Assembly (NCBI GenBank): GCA_016800925.1
Contig: JABCPU010000040.1
Coordinates: forward strand, 186,001-250,000
Direction: 5' to 3'
From: Suillus spraguei
Lineage: Eukaryota; Basidiomycota; Agaricomycetes; Boletales; Suillaceae
DNA: 64,000 nucleotides
The notes beneath the pieces are model-generated. The model saw only the letters and a list, made by a program, of their open reading frames with translations, did no database searches and was not told where the DNA came from. This document shows positions 11,900-23,210 of this stretch, in pieces. Position numbers and translations under genes: made by a program. Each line of letters begins with the position of its first letter. Positions within the stretch are counted from its first letter, which is position 1.

Positions 11900-14800
11900 T
11901 TAAATATGAGTGTTATTCCACAACGACCTCACTACGAAGTCGGCGGGGTCTGGACTTTGGACAGTCGCAAGTTCCACGCTGGATATGAATTGGACTGACG
12001 GATTGCAATGAGCTATGCGACAACGTTATAGAGCCGTCAAGCTTACCAGTACGATCAATACCAGGAATGAGGTAGTAACCGTTTGAAGGAAACCCAGTTG
12101 TGAGATCAAGGAAGTACCCAATCGTCCCTGAAGGGTGATCAAGCCACGTCCAAGCACCTACGCCGCCCTTGGCAGATAATATAAACGTATAGTTGTCGCC
12201 TGCGATTACAGCGATCTGTGGGTCGATGAGGTTGGCGTAGGCGAGCGACACCGGAGTGAACTAGTGTACAATGTACTCGTCAGTGCTTGTTTGTCCCGGA
12301 AACAAAAAGGACGTACGTAGGACTCGCTGGTCATAAGTCTGTTATCCACAGCAGCGGTCACGTTCATCAGAAGCCAGACATCCTTGGCATTGTAACCGAA
12401 GGGCAGGATGGTGTCGAGGCCGATTCCCTCGTAAATGAGCGAGTTGTTAAGAGTTGGGATGGAGAATGGCGTGGACATTGAGCTGATCGCGTTTCCACTC
12501 CAATCGTACCAAGTCAACTGCGCTGTGCCGTTAACTGTCTCCCAGCGGTCAGACGTAGCTAATATGGTGAGCGACTCATTCCCTGGGAACCAGAAGGGAT
12601 TGATGATGACAGGGGAGTAGACAGTCGCCATGCCGTACTGAAGGACTTTCCATCTTCCAGAGTATTCAATGGCCGACCAGCTGACGCCCTGCCAGATGTC
12701 GTTGAGTTGCCAAACCAAGCTTCCGAGGTTGTTCTCGCCCAAACCCGCACCACGCCTGTACCATGCGATCTCGGCAACCATATTCATGGACTGGAAAAGC
12801 TGAGTGCTCCAGCACCATTGGGCAAATGTCTGGTTAGAGTCTAAAGTTCCAGGAGTGGGAAGCCAGAGCTCGACAGCACTGGTCATTTGGTACTGGCCTT
12901 GAGGTGCATTGGGGTTCGGCCACGAGAGATCACCAGCAGGAGGATGATGGTCACGGGACATCACGACAGAGGAATTGAATGCGAAGTCTTCGGGATTCTC
13001 GAGGACCTCCTCCCAGCTATAGAACGAGGGCATGGAGTGGAAACTGTTGTAGCATTAGTATAGCTCATTGCAACAAAATAACAGCTGCGCACCCAAATTC
13101 ATTGACAAACCTGCCATTCTCATTTCAGTCCGACGGTGTAAATGTGTTGGTGCTTGGACTTACCGGCCAACAGGGTACGTCGTCAGGTCGAAGGCCTCCG
13201 AGGCATTGTAGTTGTATCGTTCTAGGATGAAGGTATTGGAAAGCCACCCGATCAAAACTCTAAGCCAAAGACACACCAGTATTCCCATAGATATATCCTG
13301 AGGTGCCATTTGCGAAACGAAGGACATATGGATCGAGACTCAAAACACCCTGAGTTGTCGAACAGTCGGTGTACGGAACAGAGTTCGTTTCAGAAAGCAC
13401 GATGTCATGCAAGTAATCCTGGAACATGTAAACAAACTGTGGAACGAAAATCAATCAGTCAGTCAGCTTGCTTTTCATGGTGGATTGCGGACCTCATCCA
13501 GGTAATGAGTGCCATTAGCAAGGGAGGCGTTGGCTGCCATCACAATACCCTCGATCTCGTTGCCACCAGCCCACTGTACATTACTTGGGTGCCTGTTAAC
13601 CCTACGGACGTTCTGACGCACTTCAGGCTCGACGGACTCCAGGAAGAAGTCGTTAATGGGAGATAGCGAGTCGGAAAAGATAAGCTCCGACCACGCAAGT
13701 ATACCGAGCTCGTCGCAAAGACTGTAGAAGGCATACAACCCTCCATCGGTCGCAGCATCGGATGGCTGATAAATGCCGCCACCCCAAATCGAAGCTAGGG
13801 AGCAAATCCGAGTCATCTTAAATTAGTCTTCCCATAAATATAGAAAGTTGTAATACCATATTTTGGCCACTCTTGACAGCACTCTCCAGGATCCAACGAG
13901 CTGCCTCAGGTCTTATGCGCGAGTAGAAGGGATCGAAAGGGATTATGTTCGTTCCTTTGCTGTAGAAAGCCTTTCCGTTGATAGCGAAATGCCATTGGTC
14001 ACCAGGAGTAATACCTCGCGACGCAATCTCCTCCTCAGAGTAAGGAGTTTGCAATAGCTGAATGGTGCGGAAGCCAGTAGTGATAGTCTGAGTAATCGAT
14101 TCAGCACTCGGCCCCTCGCCCTGGCTCGGAGATGGGTCCAAAGTGACAATAAGGTTGTAAAGCTTGGGGTTACCAAGATCAATTGGATACCATCTTTCAG
14201 GAATGTTGTCAGGAATAGACCAGTTGACGCTCAGGTATGTGTTCTCATCGGCGTTGGCAGGAATAGGACCGAGATTCAATGGTTCCGATGTGAGCTTGAG
14301 TTCTGGGATGGACAGAATGACAGTCGGCTTCTCGAACAATTTCATTGAGCGAATGCCAAACGTAACGTTGATGATCCAGTCTGCAGACTGATCAGGGGCA
14401 ACAGATGAATTTTGGCCGTACTTGTAAATATCGATAGAAGTTTCGTCCAAAAGAATGGAACTGCTCGTTACAGGGCATGACGTAGCATTAGAAGCTGGAC
14501 CTCGAAGTTCAGACTCAGAGAGCGTCACAAGGTAGGCCGGTTTGTAGATACCGCTGGGAACGAAAGCTGGACCCTGTTGATATTTAGCAAGTCGCATGCA
14601 TTGAAAAGAATGATGAGACACACCCAATCCCAGCCAAAGTCGTCGTCGATCTTGCGGATCCATGCACGAACATTAGGATATTCAAACTAGATCAAATATC
14701 AGAGATGCCTTTAGAGACAAGCCACATGCATACATTATTCGAAGTGGACACCATTGGAGTATTGGGAAAGTATTCGGCGTCTGGTCGCATTGACACATTC

Positions 14801-15373
14801 AGCCCGTAATACCATGCGCTCTCGAACGCGATCGTCAGGTTGTTGTCCTCTCCTGCAGAAGAACTCAAGCAGTCTGAGACGTCAAAGGTGTAACGCCGGA
14901 ACTGGTTATTGACCCAAGCCACGGGATAGCCGGCAAACGTCTAGATCATCGGCGTCAACGCACGGACAAATTTGTACGTGAACATCACCAGACAATATTA
15001 GCAATAGTGTCAATTCCATAGAAAACAAGGAGTGTCTTCGCGGACGCGTTACTCTGATAAATTTGGGTAAATGGAGTTAAATCTGCAGTGTAAGTCCAGT
15101 TGTCATTGATGACCCATCTTTCCGTGAACTCTGTGACGAATGAACAATCGAACAATTGATTGACACGTTGCACAACGCACCGTTGATACCGAGTAATGGG
15201 TCATTAATGATACCAGCCTCAAAAAGATCAAGATGAGCCTGTGAGGGTAAGGAGCCGGGCACGATAATAGAACCATTCTGGTTCTTGAGCGTCCACTGTA
15301 GCCCAGAGAGGTCGAAGACCCGTGCAACAGCCAAGGATGATGCAAGGAGCGTCCAAAAAATAAAGATCGTCAT
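11900..15373 (-). CDS. Secreted GH2 beta-mannosidase
   Basis: Removes terminal beta-1,4-mannose from mannans and N-glycan cores. The N-terminus (15373) has a signal peptide, MTIFIFWTLLASSLAVARVF, followed by the family start LSGLQWTLKN and PGSLPSQAHLDL. The central domains run through 14920-13820. The catalytic TIM barrel shows WGGGIYQPSD, DELGILAWSELIFSD and WAGGNEIE at about 13570, whose Glu is the acid/base. The nucleophile Glu lies in FVNEFG, encoded mostly by an 18-base microexon at 13093-13110 between introns 13111-13163 and 13044-13092. Reading continues into FHSMPSFYSWEEVL. The last intron is about 11979-12046 and the protein ends DFVVRSLWNNTHI, with stop at 11900-11902. Around ten short introns are present. 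All key residues are retained, so it is probably active in plant-polymer or fungal-wall mannan turnover. The GH2 call is firm; beta-mannosidase over beta-galactosidase rests on the WAGGNE context. Confidence 0.92.
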
Positions 15374-15874
15374 GCACGCGGTTGGGGTGTATCGAAACGT
15401 TATGGCTTTTATACAGTATCTATGACTCTAGAAGCACTATACATGTGGGCACCCATTAATCATTAGTAAAAGAAGACATCTAGCCTGGTGACTCGTGTGT
15501 TAAATTGGGTACCTTAGTGCCTACGTTGTAAAGTACCAGATCTACAAGAAGACATGGAGATGATGCGTAATTGATGGTGCATACGACTCGGTTCAAGCTC
15601 CCCGTCGCCTGATACCACCACTGAGCAGTGCTGATTTTTTTTGCGGCCTCACTCAATGACAGAAGGATGTCACAGTGAGGACTGTCAGGACTTGCTAGTG
15701 CTATGTCAGTTGAGAGGTCGAGCCAATATGTTCACCCGGGTTGGGTAATGTTGTGAAGAGCGTCGTTTAGTAGGTGCATGAGGCAAAACAAAATCAAATT
15801 AGAGCAGGGCGTGACTCGGCACCATTACGAAGCGTTACGACAGGTTACGAAAAGGATTAAATTTCATAAGTATC
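15374..15874. promoter_or_regulatory. Upstream region of the beta-mannosidase gene
   Basis: The promoter of the minus-strand mannosidase must lie immediately right of 15373. An AT-rich motif on the minus strand near 15405-15415 (tttatacagtat read forward) is a possible TATA-like box. Nothing else is recognisable before the dispersed repeat begins at about 15875. Confidence 0.3.
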
Positions 15875-16472
15875 CGCGCGCTGTTGCTCAGATGCGGCCA
15901 CCTCATCAAGTGAACGCCAGCGTGCTGAAGTCTCAGGCTGACTCGTTCACCCATTGCAATCGGTAAATGGACCAGCCTAAGAATTCATGTTAGAGTTGGA
16001 GAACGGCGCTGTATCAAGTGTCTACGACATGGCGGGAGACGACAAGGAGAGGAAAATCTACGACGTACGTATATATACGCAGTCGGGACTATTCGAGCAG
16101 CAAAAGATGACGAAGGGTGAAATGAAATGCGTCTGGCCTTGTACCTTGGTCACTATAATCCTCCCACTGACAGTACTACTAACTCATGCATCCAACTCAG
16201 AAATCGTCAGAATTTCGTCGGCGAGCCTTGGGTTGAATTTCTGGATCACCAAGTTGGAGCTGAGGCAGGTAATGATCGACGCGGCTTAGAAAATATAATC
16301 ATTTACTAGAATCCCGTCGTGGGATACTGACGGGCTCGAGTCACAGGAGCATAGTCGTGGGCTTTCAAATTTCAGGTTCGAAACTCCTTGGTTCGCCAAG
16401 CGAAGACGGAGACTCGGACGAGCACTGCAGGACACTCATTGATCGTCAATAACATGCACCTTTAGGTCGGCC
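15875..16472 (+). repeat. Dispersed repeat, copy 1 (with hairpin and B-box-like motif)
   Basis: This stretch aligns in the same orientation with 28313-28863. Shared landmarks in order: GTTGCTCAGATG-like start, CAAGTGAACGCCAG, CTCAGGCTGACTC, an imperfect inverted repeat (TCAGGCTGACTCGTTCAC against the sequence at about 15963-15985), CCTCCCACTGACAGTACT, ACTAACTCATGCAT, CACCAAGTTGG, CATTTACTA with ATCCCGTC, GACGGGC, CAGGTTCGAAACTCCTTG and CAATAACA near the end. About 150 bases at 15990-16140 are absent from the other copy. GGTTCGAAACT resembles a pol III B box, so a SINE-like origin is possible. No coding capacity is evident. Confidence 0.7.
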
Positions 16473-17689
16473 CGCAAATAACTACCACCAACATGAGGCA
16501 AAAGTTAAAACAAAAAGGTTGAAACTCTATTTGCAGAATGGCAGTATGCTAATTCATCATCAAAAATATAGATGAGCCTGAGTCGTACACTCAACTCAAT
16601 AAAATCACATACCTACAATATTGTTTTGTTACAGCCAGCTCGAGTATCGATACCTTGAGATATTTGTATTGACCAATGTTACAAGTACATACGAATGCGA
16701 TCAACTAAAATCTACAACAAGTTCGCACGTTGCGAGCCATTTCAGACTGAGCGCTCTCGGGGTCCCTCAGGCTGTTCTCCGGCCACCCACCCAAACTTAA
16801 AGTATACCTCGGTGCAACATAGTTTTATAATTTGGCACATCGCTTGAAGTACTGCACAAAGTGATATGAGTGTAAGCACGCCAGCTTACCTGAGCTCTCA
16901 TAATCAGTACATCATGTACCATCGCTGATGCTGAAAGAGTATTTCACCTTTTGGTGTAACGGTTATGCGGCGGTCTGAGGACCGTCTGACCAAGTTACAA
17001 CGAATCATACAACATCTGGGCATCCATCTGAATCGGAAAAGTTCAGTCTGTTATTGTACAAGCTTGTGAATCACCTTGACGAATGAACTGGGATTACTGC
17101 AGTAGCTTTCCGGTAGGGGGGCGCACGGGAAATGACACAGGTGATAGGCGTTGAGCGCTCCGCAGGCAAAATAAAGATGTCGTTTGGAATCTCGTTGTGG
17201 TATTGACGCGGTGTTAAAGAGATAGATAGATATGAGCAATCAGGTCTAGACAGGCCTTACATAGAAGATAGTTTTTCTTCATATACCATGAACAAGATAA
17301 ATTCTGGAAACCACGTCCTCTGCTGCTACCAACATACCAAGGCACATCGTGAGTCTTTTTCCATTCCCTCCCCCTCTTCATCTTGATCACTGCCTTACTG
17401 GATCTCCTCGATGCCAGTGGACCCATAATATGCTATATGCGAGCAGTATAAAGACATGCTTTGAAATTGGTTAATGTGGAAGTACGCACTGGCTATTAGT
17501 GCAATGAAGGGGTTGGTGTTCACAGTCCAATCCAAGAGACAAGATCACATACCATGTGAGGGTGGGACATAACATAACCTTGCCGGGGATACATGACCAA
17601 GGTCTCACGAATATGGCGTAGAAAGACGTCCTGGTCGTGTTAGGGTCAACAAGCAGCAACAAGTGGAGCAGGCAAGAGCACGCACTCTC
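16473..17689. other. Intergenic, nothing recognised
   Basis: Short frames only, none with a known domain. Sequence around 17540-17575 (AAGAGACAAGATCACATA followed by GTGGGACATA) resembles a decayed unit of the minisatellite that starts at 17690, so the array may once have extended further left. Confidence 0.4.
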
Positions 17690-18115
17690 TGATAGCAGGA
17701 CATGGCCATGGCACCATCAGCGTCGCCTAAGAAACTCAAAAAACAACATTACGCACTTCCTAAGAGTGGGACATGGCCGTCGCATCATTAGCGTCGCCTA
17801 AGAAGCTCCAAAGATAAGATCACACACCCACTGAGAGCGGGACACGGGCGTAGCACCATCAGCATCGCCTAAGAAACCCCAAGGACGAGATCACACACCC
17901 ACTGAGAGCGAGAGATGGGCGTGGCACCATCAGTGTTGCCTAAGAAGCTCTAAAGACGAGATCATGCACCCACTGAGAGCGGGACATGGGTGTGACACCA
18001 TCAGCGTCACTTAAGAAGCTCCAAAGACAATATTACGCACTTCCTGAGAGTGGGACGTGGCCGTGGCACCATCAGCGTCTCCTAAGAAGCTCCAAAGACG
18101 AGATCACGGACTGAC
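17690..18115 (+). repeat. 71-bp minisatellite, main block (six units)
   Basis: Six consecutive units with an exact 71-base period, judged from the GAGCGGGACATGG-like core at about 17695, 17766, 17837, 17908, 17979 and 18050. Each unit reads roughly: ACTGAGAGCGGGACATGG, then CGTGGCACCATCAGCGTC, GCCTAAGAAGCTCCAAAGAC, GAGATCACACACCC. Units differ by several substitutions but almost no indels, so the array is old yet length-stable. A codon-based origin is unlikely because 71 is not a multiple of three. Confidence 0.9.
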
Positions 18116-18424
18116 TGTGTGAAGATCTGAAGAGGCTCGGACTAGAAACGAGAGAGTGAGAACTCAGTCTTAGTTGGAAAGACTACACTATGACAGGTTC
18201 ATACCTAGAAACGAGAGAGTGAGAACTATACATCATTAGTACTAAGTATGATGTTCAAGTCGTAGTAAGTAGCTCACCTCAGTCTTAGTTGGAAAGACTG
18301 AGGGAAAAGAATTCTATGGACGCTGAATATTAGAGATCGTTTGAACTGAGAACGAAAATATGAACGTGGATGAAATGTGTATGATAAGTATGTAATGATA
18401 GATAAGAGGAACATATCTTGATAG
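18116..18424 (+). repeat. Interrupting segment with internal duplications and a hairpin
   Basis: Separates the two minisatellite blocks. It contains the pair TAGAAACGAGAGAGTGAGAA at about 18145 and 18208. It also contains TCAGTCTTAGTTGGAAAGAC at about 18165 and 18280, the latter forming a short hairpin (CAGTCTT ... AAGACTG). The arrangement looks like an insertion or rearrangement inside a once continuous array. Confidence 0.55.
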
Positions 18425-18560
18425 ACTGAGAGCGGAACATAGCCGTGGCACCTTCAGCGTCGCCTAGGAAGCTCCGAAGACAAGATCATGCACTATCTGA
18501 GAGCGGGACATGGCCGTGGCACAGTCTGGATCAGTTAAAAAGCTCAAAAGACGAGATCTC
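18425..18560 (+). repeat. 71-bp minisatellite, second block (two units)
   Basis: Two more units with cores at about 18432 and 18503, again exactly 71 apart, sharing GAGAGCGG, GCCGTGGCAC and AAGACGAGATC with the main block. The second unit decays after GGCACAGTCTGG. Confidence 0.8.
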
Positions 18561-19390
18561 AGCTCAAGATTGCTATTGAAATTGCAGGATGACATACAAT
18601 TTGCTGGACATAAAAGTTGCGAATAAGAAGCATTTCTGCTTCAGTCGTGTGATTGGAGTCACTGTTGAGGATCGCATACTCTGCTTCGCACGGCGACGAG
18701 TGATCTGAAAGCATCGGTTGCATTCTCGGCTTCTCATCGTTAGGCACCATCAGGACCTAGAAAATAAACACACTCACCAATCAGTCAAGCAAATAGTCCA
18801 CCTGTGAGTCCAATATTTCACAGATCCGACGCCAAGGCGATTCATAGTGCCGCAAAAATGACATCGGTAGTCAATATCAGAACCTGAATCCGTCTCCTGT
18901 TGAATGGTGACTCTCATCACAATCCTCGTGCCTGCTTCAATGCCCGACCGTCCGTTGTTTGTAAGTCGGGTTACTTGCGTGCCCTGGTCAATGCACAAAT
19001 CATACTTCCCTTGTTCTATATACCGTCTTTGAATCTGGGCTTCAATCGCATCGCGTTCAAATAGAACTCGAAGCATGTTATTGAGTTGCTAAAGACAATT
19101 CTACAAGTAAGTTTCCACAAGAAAGATTTTGAAACCAGCGAGCGGACCTGATATGAGGTGCAGCAGTTCACTGATATCGGATGGTGGTGACCTGTTGCGT
19201 CTACCAGTATCACGCGGCCAAGTGCGATGGTTCCGGCTAAATGCGATGCGGTTGGTACTGCGAAGGACTGTTCGATGTTCTGAGGACCCTTTTGCCGCCT
19301 CTGTAACATTATGAACAGTTCGCGCGTGTCACGCTGACTTTGCATTTGGGACGACCACTGATCATAGAGTAGTGAGTAAATACAAGCCAT
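18561..19390 (-). pseudogene. Ubiquitin-like-domain protein, partial or decaying
   Basis: The minus strand reads a conserved agaricomycete protein type. From about 19390: a Gln/Arg-rich helix region, then QNIEQSFAVPTASHLA, GRVILVDATGHHHPISVNCC, an intron (about 19087-19147), NNMLRVLFERDAIEAQIQRR, YIEQGKYDLCID, GIEAGTRIVMRVTIQQE, YRCHFCGTMNRLGVGSVKY. A late piece, EAEMLLIRNFYVQQ, lies at about 18615. The VILVDATG...ISVNCCTS region is like the fungal ubiquitin-like (ULD-type) domain found in agaricomycete proteins of unknown role. The frame meets stops after SVKYWTHRW and just upstream of the Met at 19390, although a related reading continues further 5' (about 19400-19540). This suggests a degenerate copy. 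Function unknown. Confidence 0.55.
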
Positions 19391-19544
19391 CTATAGGGAG
19401 TAGAACGCAACCAAACACTCCATCAGATGACAGTCAATGTCAGTTGAGCATTTGGCGATAGCTTGTGTGAGAGATGTGTATGGGAGACGACATTTGGGCA
19501 ATCTTCTCAGGCTCGCTGAGGTGTCTTGCAGCTTCCTAAGGGCG

Positions 19545-20869
19545 GATCAGGTCAGGTAAATTCAAGCCCACATGCACAAGATGTTCACCTAGCTAAGATG
19601 TCTCTCCGGGAATGTTCAAGAGGATCCGAGGCAGGTGGGGCATTGCACAAATGGCGGTATAGTCGATAGGGTCGCGATATCAGGTCATCTAAGGCCGCCT
19701 TATTCTGATCACATATCTATAATGGCTCTTGAGATCCAGAACCATCCTTATCATTCAACAACTCACATCTATAACCCGAAGATTCCTAATAATTCACCAA
19801 TAGCCGCGCTAACCGGAGCACCGGCAAGTGAAATTACACCCGTACAAGCCTGTACCAAGGGCAAAGCCACCTGAGCGATGCCGGAAGCTTCACGAGCAGG
19901 GGATGCACCGAAAGGGTACACTGTGGATGGAAAGCCGGCGCACAATTCTTCGAGACCTGTTTGCTGCCTGCAGAAACGGGATGCAATGGCGAAGAATTCG
20001 AAGAAACCATCGGTGGAGGAACGGGATTACAGAGGTCTGTGGGGATAGGTCTATTGCCCTCGTGGCTGGCGTTTGCAAAGTTGTGACGTATGCGTCCTTG
20101 GTTTTCGAGTTCAGGGCGCTTCAAACGAAATGCAATGACCTTTCCGAAAGCTTGCCAGTGGAACGAAAAAGGCATTTCTGTCGGCAAATACCTAAGTGAC
20201 TGTGCTTTTTGCGTATAAGATTTAGGACCAGAGGATAGGTTAGAGGGCAGGAAGGCGGTTTCGGTAGGCTCTCAGGTTAGGGTATGACACGGGTATGACA
20301 CGGGTAAGGCTTACCCGGGGCGGCGGCCGTTGTGCCCGCGGGTGAGTGCTTTGTTGACCAATTATTGGATTATCTAACACACTAACATTGAGTTCACCAG
20401 TCCGCTCCTCCAAGTACACCCATCGGGCGATGTTTTCGAGCTCGGCTCCTGAACATGCACAACCGTAGGTGCACAGCAATATCTCCGCCTCCCGTGTTCA
20501 TACTATATCCCACCCAGAACGTCGAATGAACTTTGGCTGAGGCCATAGATCTTGACATTTGAGAGGCTGAGACAATACTTATGACGAAATAATATGTATA
20601 GGGAAAATAACCCGTGTCACAAGAGCACGAAGCGTTGGCCATGATGTTTCGAAGGTAAACTTATTCTTTTTTCAAAACATCAAATGAAATGATATTCACA
20701 TTGCCAGATTGCTGGCCCGGCACTGTAACTAGGTCTAGTTTAGTATACTTTCTCTAAGTTAACATAGGCTGATGTACCAAGACGAAAGTGGGACCGAATA
20801 AAAGCAAATTTTCCTGCTGCTCTCTGCAGAGCACTAGACAATCATTATCTCCACCTGACACCTCCCGTG
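19545..20869. other. Intergenic, nothing recognised
   Basis: Several overlapping open frames of 80-120 codons occur at 19828-20199 on both strands. They match no family I know and look like chance frames in a GC-richer patch. A short direct repeat (GGGTATGACAC twice at about 20279-20300) is present. Confidence 0.35.
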
Positions 20870-22594
20870 CTATACACCATTACCAGTCGATATCTGTACG
20901 CGCTCCTGGAAAGCGATTGAGGTCATGTCGGTTGCTGTGTCGGAGTCGGCCACGAGCTTAGCGTGGTATTCTCGAATGCTAAGGATCAGGCTGGGTCCCA
21001 GCACAGACATCTGCACGACTTGGAAAATCCAAGTCAAGCTCGAAGAAATCTTATATCCTAGGGAAAATGGGTCCTATAAAAATGATGAATCGTGACCGCA
21101 TGCAGGGTAAGTGAGGGACTGACATACATTTAAGACTGGAGAGAAATCAAGAGTGAGGGTGAAGCAAGAAACAGCAATAGAGCTACCACGTCCGATCTTT
21201 CAGTATAAAAATGGAACAATAATCACAATATGAACTGACCACGCAGAGTAAAGCATCTGAGTTTTCACCAACACCATGAAACAGTCCCTGATATACCCTC
21301 CTGCTGAATGCTGTCGCAGTTCACGGAAGTGTTTGACAGCAATCCAGGCTGTGAAACATGGTGCGAGGATGGCCCATACAGTGGCGAGTATAGAAGCAAT
21401 ATAACCTGGACGTTGTATATCTTCTGGGTACAGAAACACGCACAGATAGGTGCCAGAGAGGATGAGTTCTTCTAGTATGCATCAATGAACCCCATGTACA
21501 TTTTGTCACCCACAATTAAACGCACCCCCTGAAATATGCATCGTTATCATTGCAGCAGCCACTGCAGCAGAAATGTTGACAGCCAGGAAGATAACAATGA
21601 GAAATATCAGGATCTTTCTGGATCGTTGATACATGGCGTGCAACCGAGTGATGATGATGACTTGCAAGATGTTTCAGTCAAGTCAATATCACTGAGGTCT
21701 TGTAAGTGCCAAGCTCACCACATAGCATCGCAAGTATCAAAACACTCGTCCAGTACCATACAACGTACATAGTAAAGCCTGATGAATCTAGTCAGTGACT
21801 AGCCTCGGATAGCACACCGACAAACAGACTCACATCTGTGGAAGTGCAGTGTGGCGATCATTAGTGAACCAAGAAGTTAGTAAAAAATCACACCCACTCC
21901 TACAGGGCACCACTGTTAATCGGAGGGGAATAGTAAGCATCTTTACAGAAGACTCACTGTATCGTTTAGCGAGATGGTAGGAAAACTGTCTGTATGCCGT
22001 TTGGTCAGAAGAAGCAAAGATAGTGAATTTACTAAGGAGACGTACTCAACATGTACAGGCTGGTTATGAGAGAAAGATGATCAGCACGACGCCGATTGTT
22101 TAGCCTTCCAAACATACACAGCAAATAATATTCCAAGGTAACGCACCTAGAAAACTTTCAAGTCAGCACAACACGACAACCATGATATGCAAGCTGCATA
22201 CACTGAGATACAGAACTGTCATTAAGGACCAGTGTTGCCTCTAGAATTAAGTGTATTCTTAAGTTTGTTCTTGTGACGTGAGATTCTACTCGCCCAGATC
22301 AACTCAATCTATAAACCAAACATTATTAGCGAAATGGCCATTCCGGTCATAAAATCAACATACCTCTTGTCCAAATGTAAGCGCTGAAAATACTTGTAAG
22401 ATGCCAGCGGTCCTATAATCTTATCATGCTCACCCCAATTGTATATTACTAAAATAAAGCAGGCGACTGCAAAACCGTAAATAAAAACATTATTTTCGAT
22501 ATCCAATTGCTCTCTACGAACCTAAAACATAGCTGAAAAAACGATTTTCATTGACAGTAGGCCACCAAGCGGGATCATTTGAGATTATGGTCAT
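20870..22594 (-). CDS. DUF6533-type multi-pass membrane protein
   Basis: Many small exons on the minus strand. The first exon begins at 22594 with MTIISNDPAWWPTVNENRFF. Splicing out short introns gives VACFILVIYNW, ALTFGQE (a small exon near 22370-22390), IELIW, the signature of the DUF6533 family, which is greatly expanded in agaricomycetes. A later exon (about 21260-21440) gives GYIASILATVWAILAPCFTA, WIAVKHFRELRQH and DCFMVLVKTQML, matching the C-terminal half of these about 300-residue, seven-helix proteins. The last exon ends YKISSSLTWIFQVVQMSVLG, PSLILSIREYHAKLVADSD, TGNGV, with stop at 20870-20872. Family role is unknown; a receptor-like topology is often suggested. All joins I checked have GT-AG ends, but the middle exons (21440-22250) I could not fully place. 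Confidence 0.75.
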
Positions 22595-22733
22595 ATTGGC
22601 CTGGAACGTAGATGCAGGTGAGAGGAGAAGGTGGACGTATGACAATGGCGTTGGTGCTATATATACCACAATGCCATCATGGGCTCAATTGGATCACGAT
22701 GTCCATCCCTGCCTTGATTAGCCAAATGTAAAA

Positions 22734-23210
22734 TCAATCTAGGGGCTCGCCGTAAATGTTGGTCGCGAAACATTTGCACAGGAACAATTGAATACCGTTA
22801 TAGATACTATAAGGTAAATTGTACCGGCACACCAGACCAAAAATAAACCGCCAGAGCAAACACTCGGATAACTCACGTTCTATCCGGGTGCAAGCACATA
22901 TCTCAATATCTACTACTATCCCTGCTCCCCATCCTCGGGCTCCATATCGCTTCGTACGCACCTTCTCGCTCTCTGCTTCCGTTATCAGGCTCTCGCACCA
23001 TATGGTTTTCCCAGAATGATGAGTGTAGAATCTTCGATCTCCATCGTGGAGTTGGTGCGATGCTGACAGAGCATCAGTTTGCACAGCCAGAGCTAGCCAA
23101 GTTGAGAATCCCTGATTGATGTAGTGACGATACAGATCCAGACAGCGTTGAGAAAGGAAAAAGGACTCGGCCTGCCCTGACCGCATGAAGCCCAATTTGT
23201 CATCCTTCAA
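22734..23210 (-). CDS. Hypothetical protein, doubtful
   Basis: One uninterrupted minus-strand frame of about 158 codons beginning MKDDKLGFMRSGQAESFFLS. I recognise no domain. It has a Trp/Arg-rich middle and a hydrophobic stretch near the end, but no clear signal peptide and no homologue I can name. It lies just upstream (in its own direction) of the DUF6533 gene. It may be a chance frame; length is the only support. Confidence 0.2.
   Translation of the reverse strand: MKDDKLGFMRSGQAESFFLSQRCLDLYRHYINQGFSTWLALAVQTDALSASHQLHDGDRRFYTHHSGKTIWCESLITEAESEKVRTKRYGARGWGAGIVVDIEICACTRIERELSECLLWRFIFGLVCRYNLPYSIYNGIQLFLCKCFATNIYGEPLD

Noticed and set aside
17690..18560. Regular repeats suggesting a CRISPR-like array
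   Set aside because: The repeat unit is 71 bases with no unique spacers between units, and the genome is eukaryotic. It is a minisatellite.
19828..20199. Overlapping 120-codon frames on both strands
   Set aside because: Mutually overlapping, no family match, no introns or upstream context; treated as chance.
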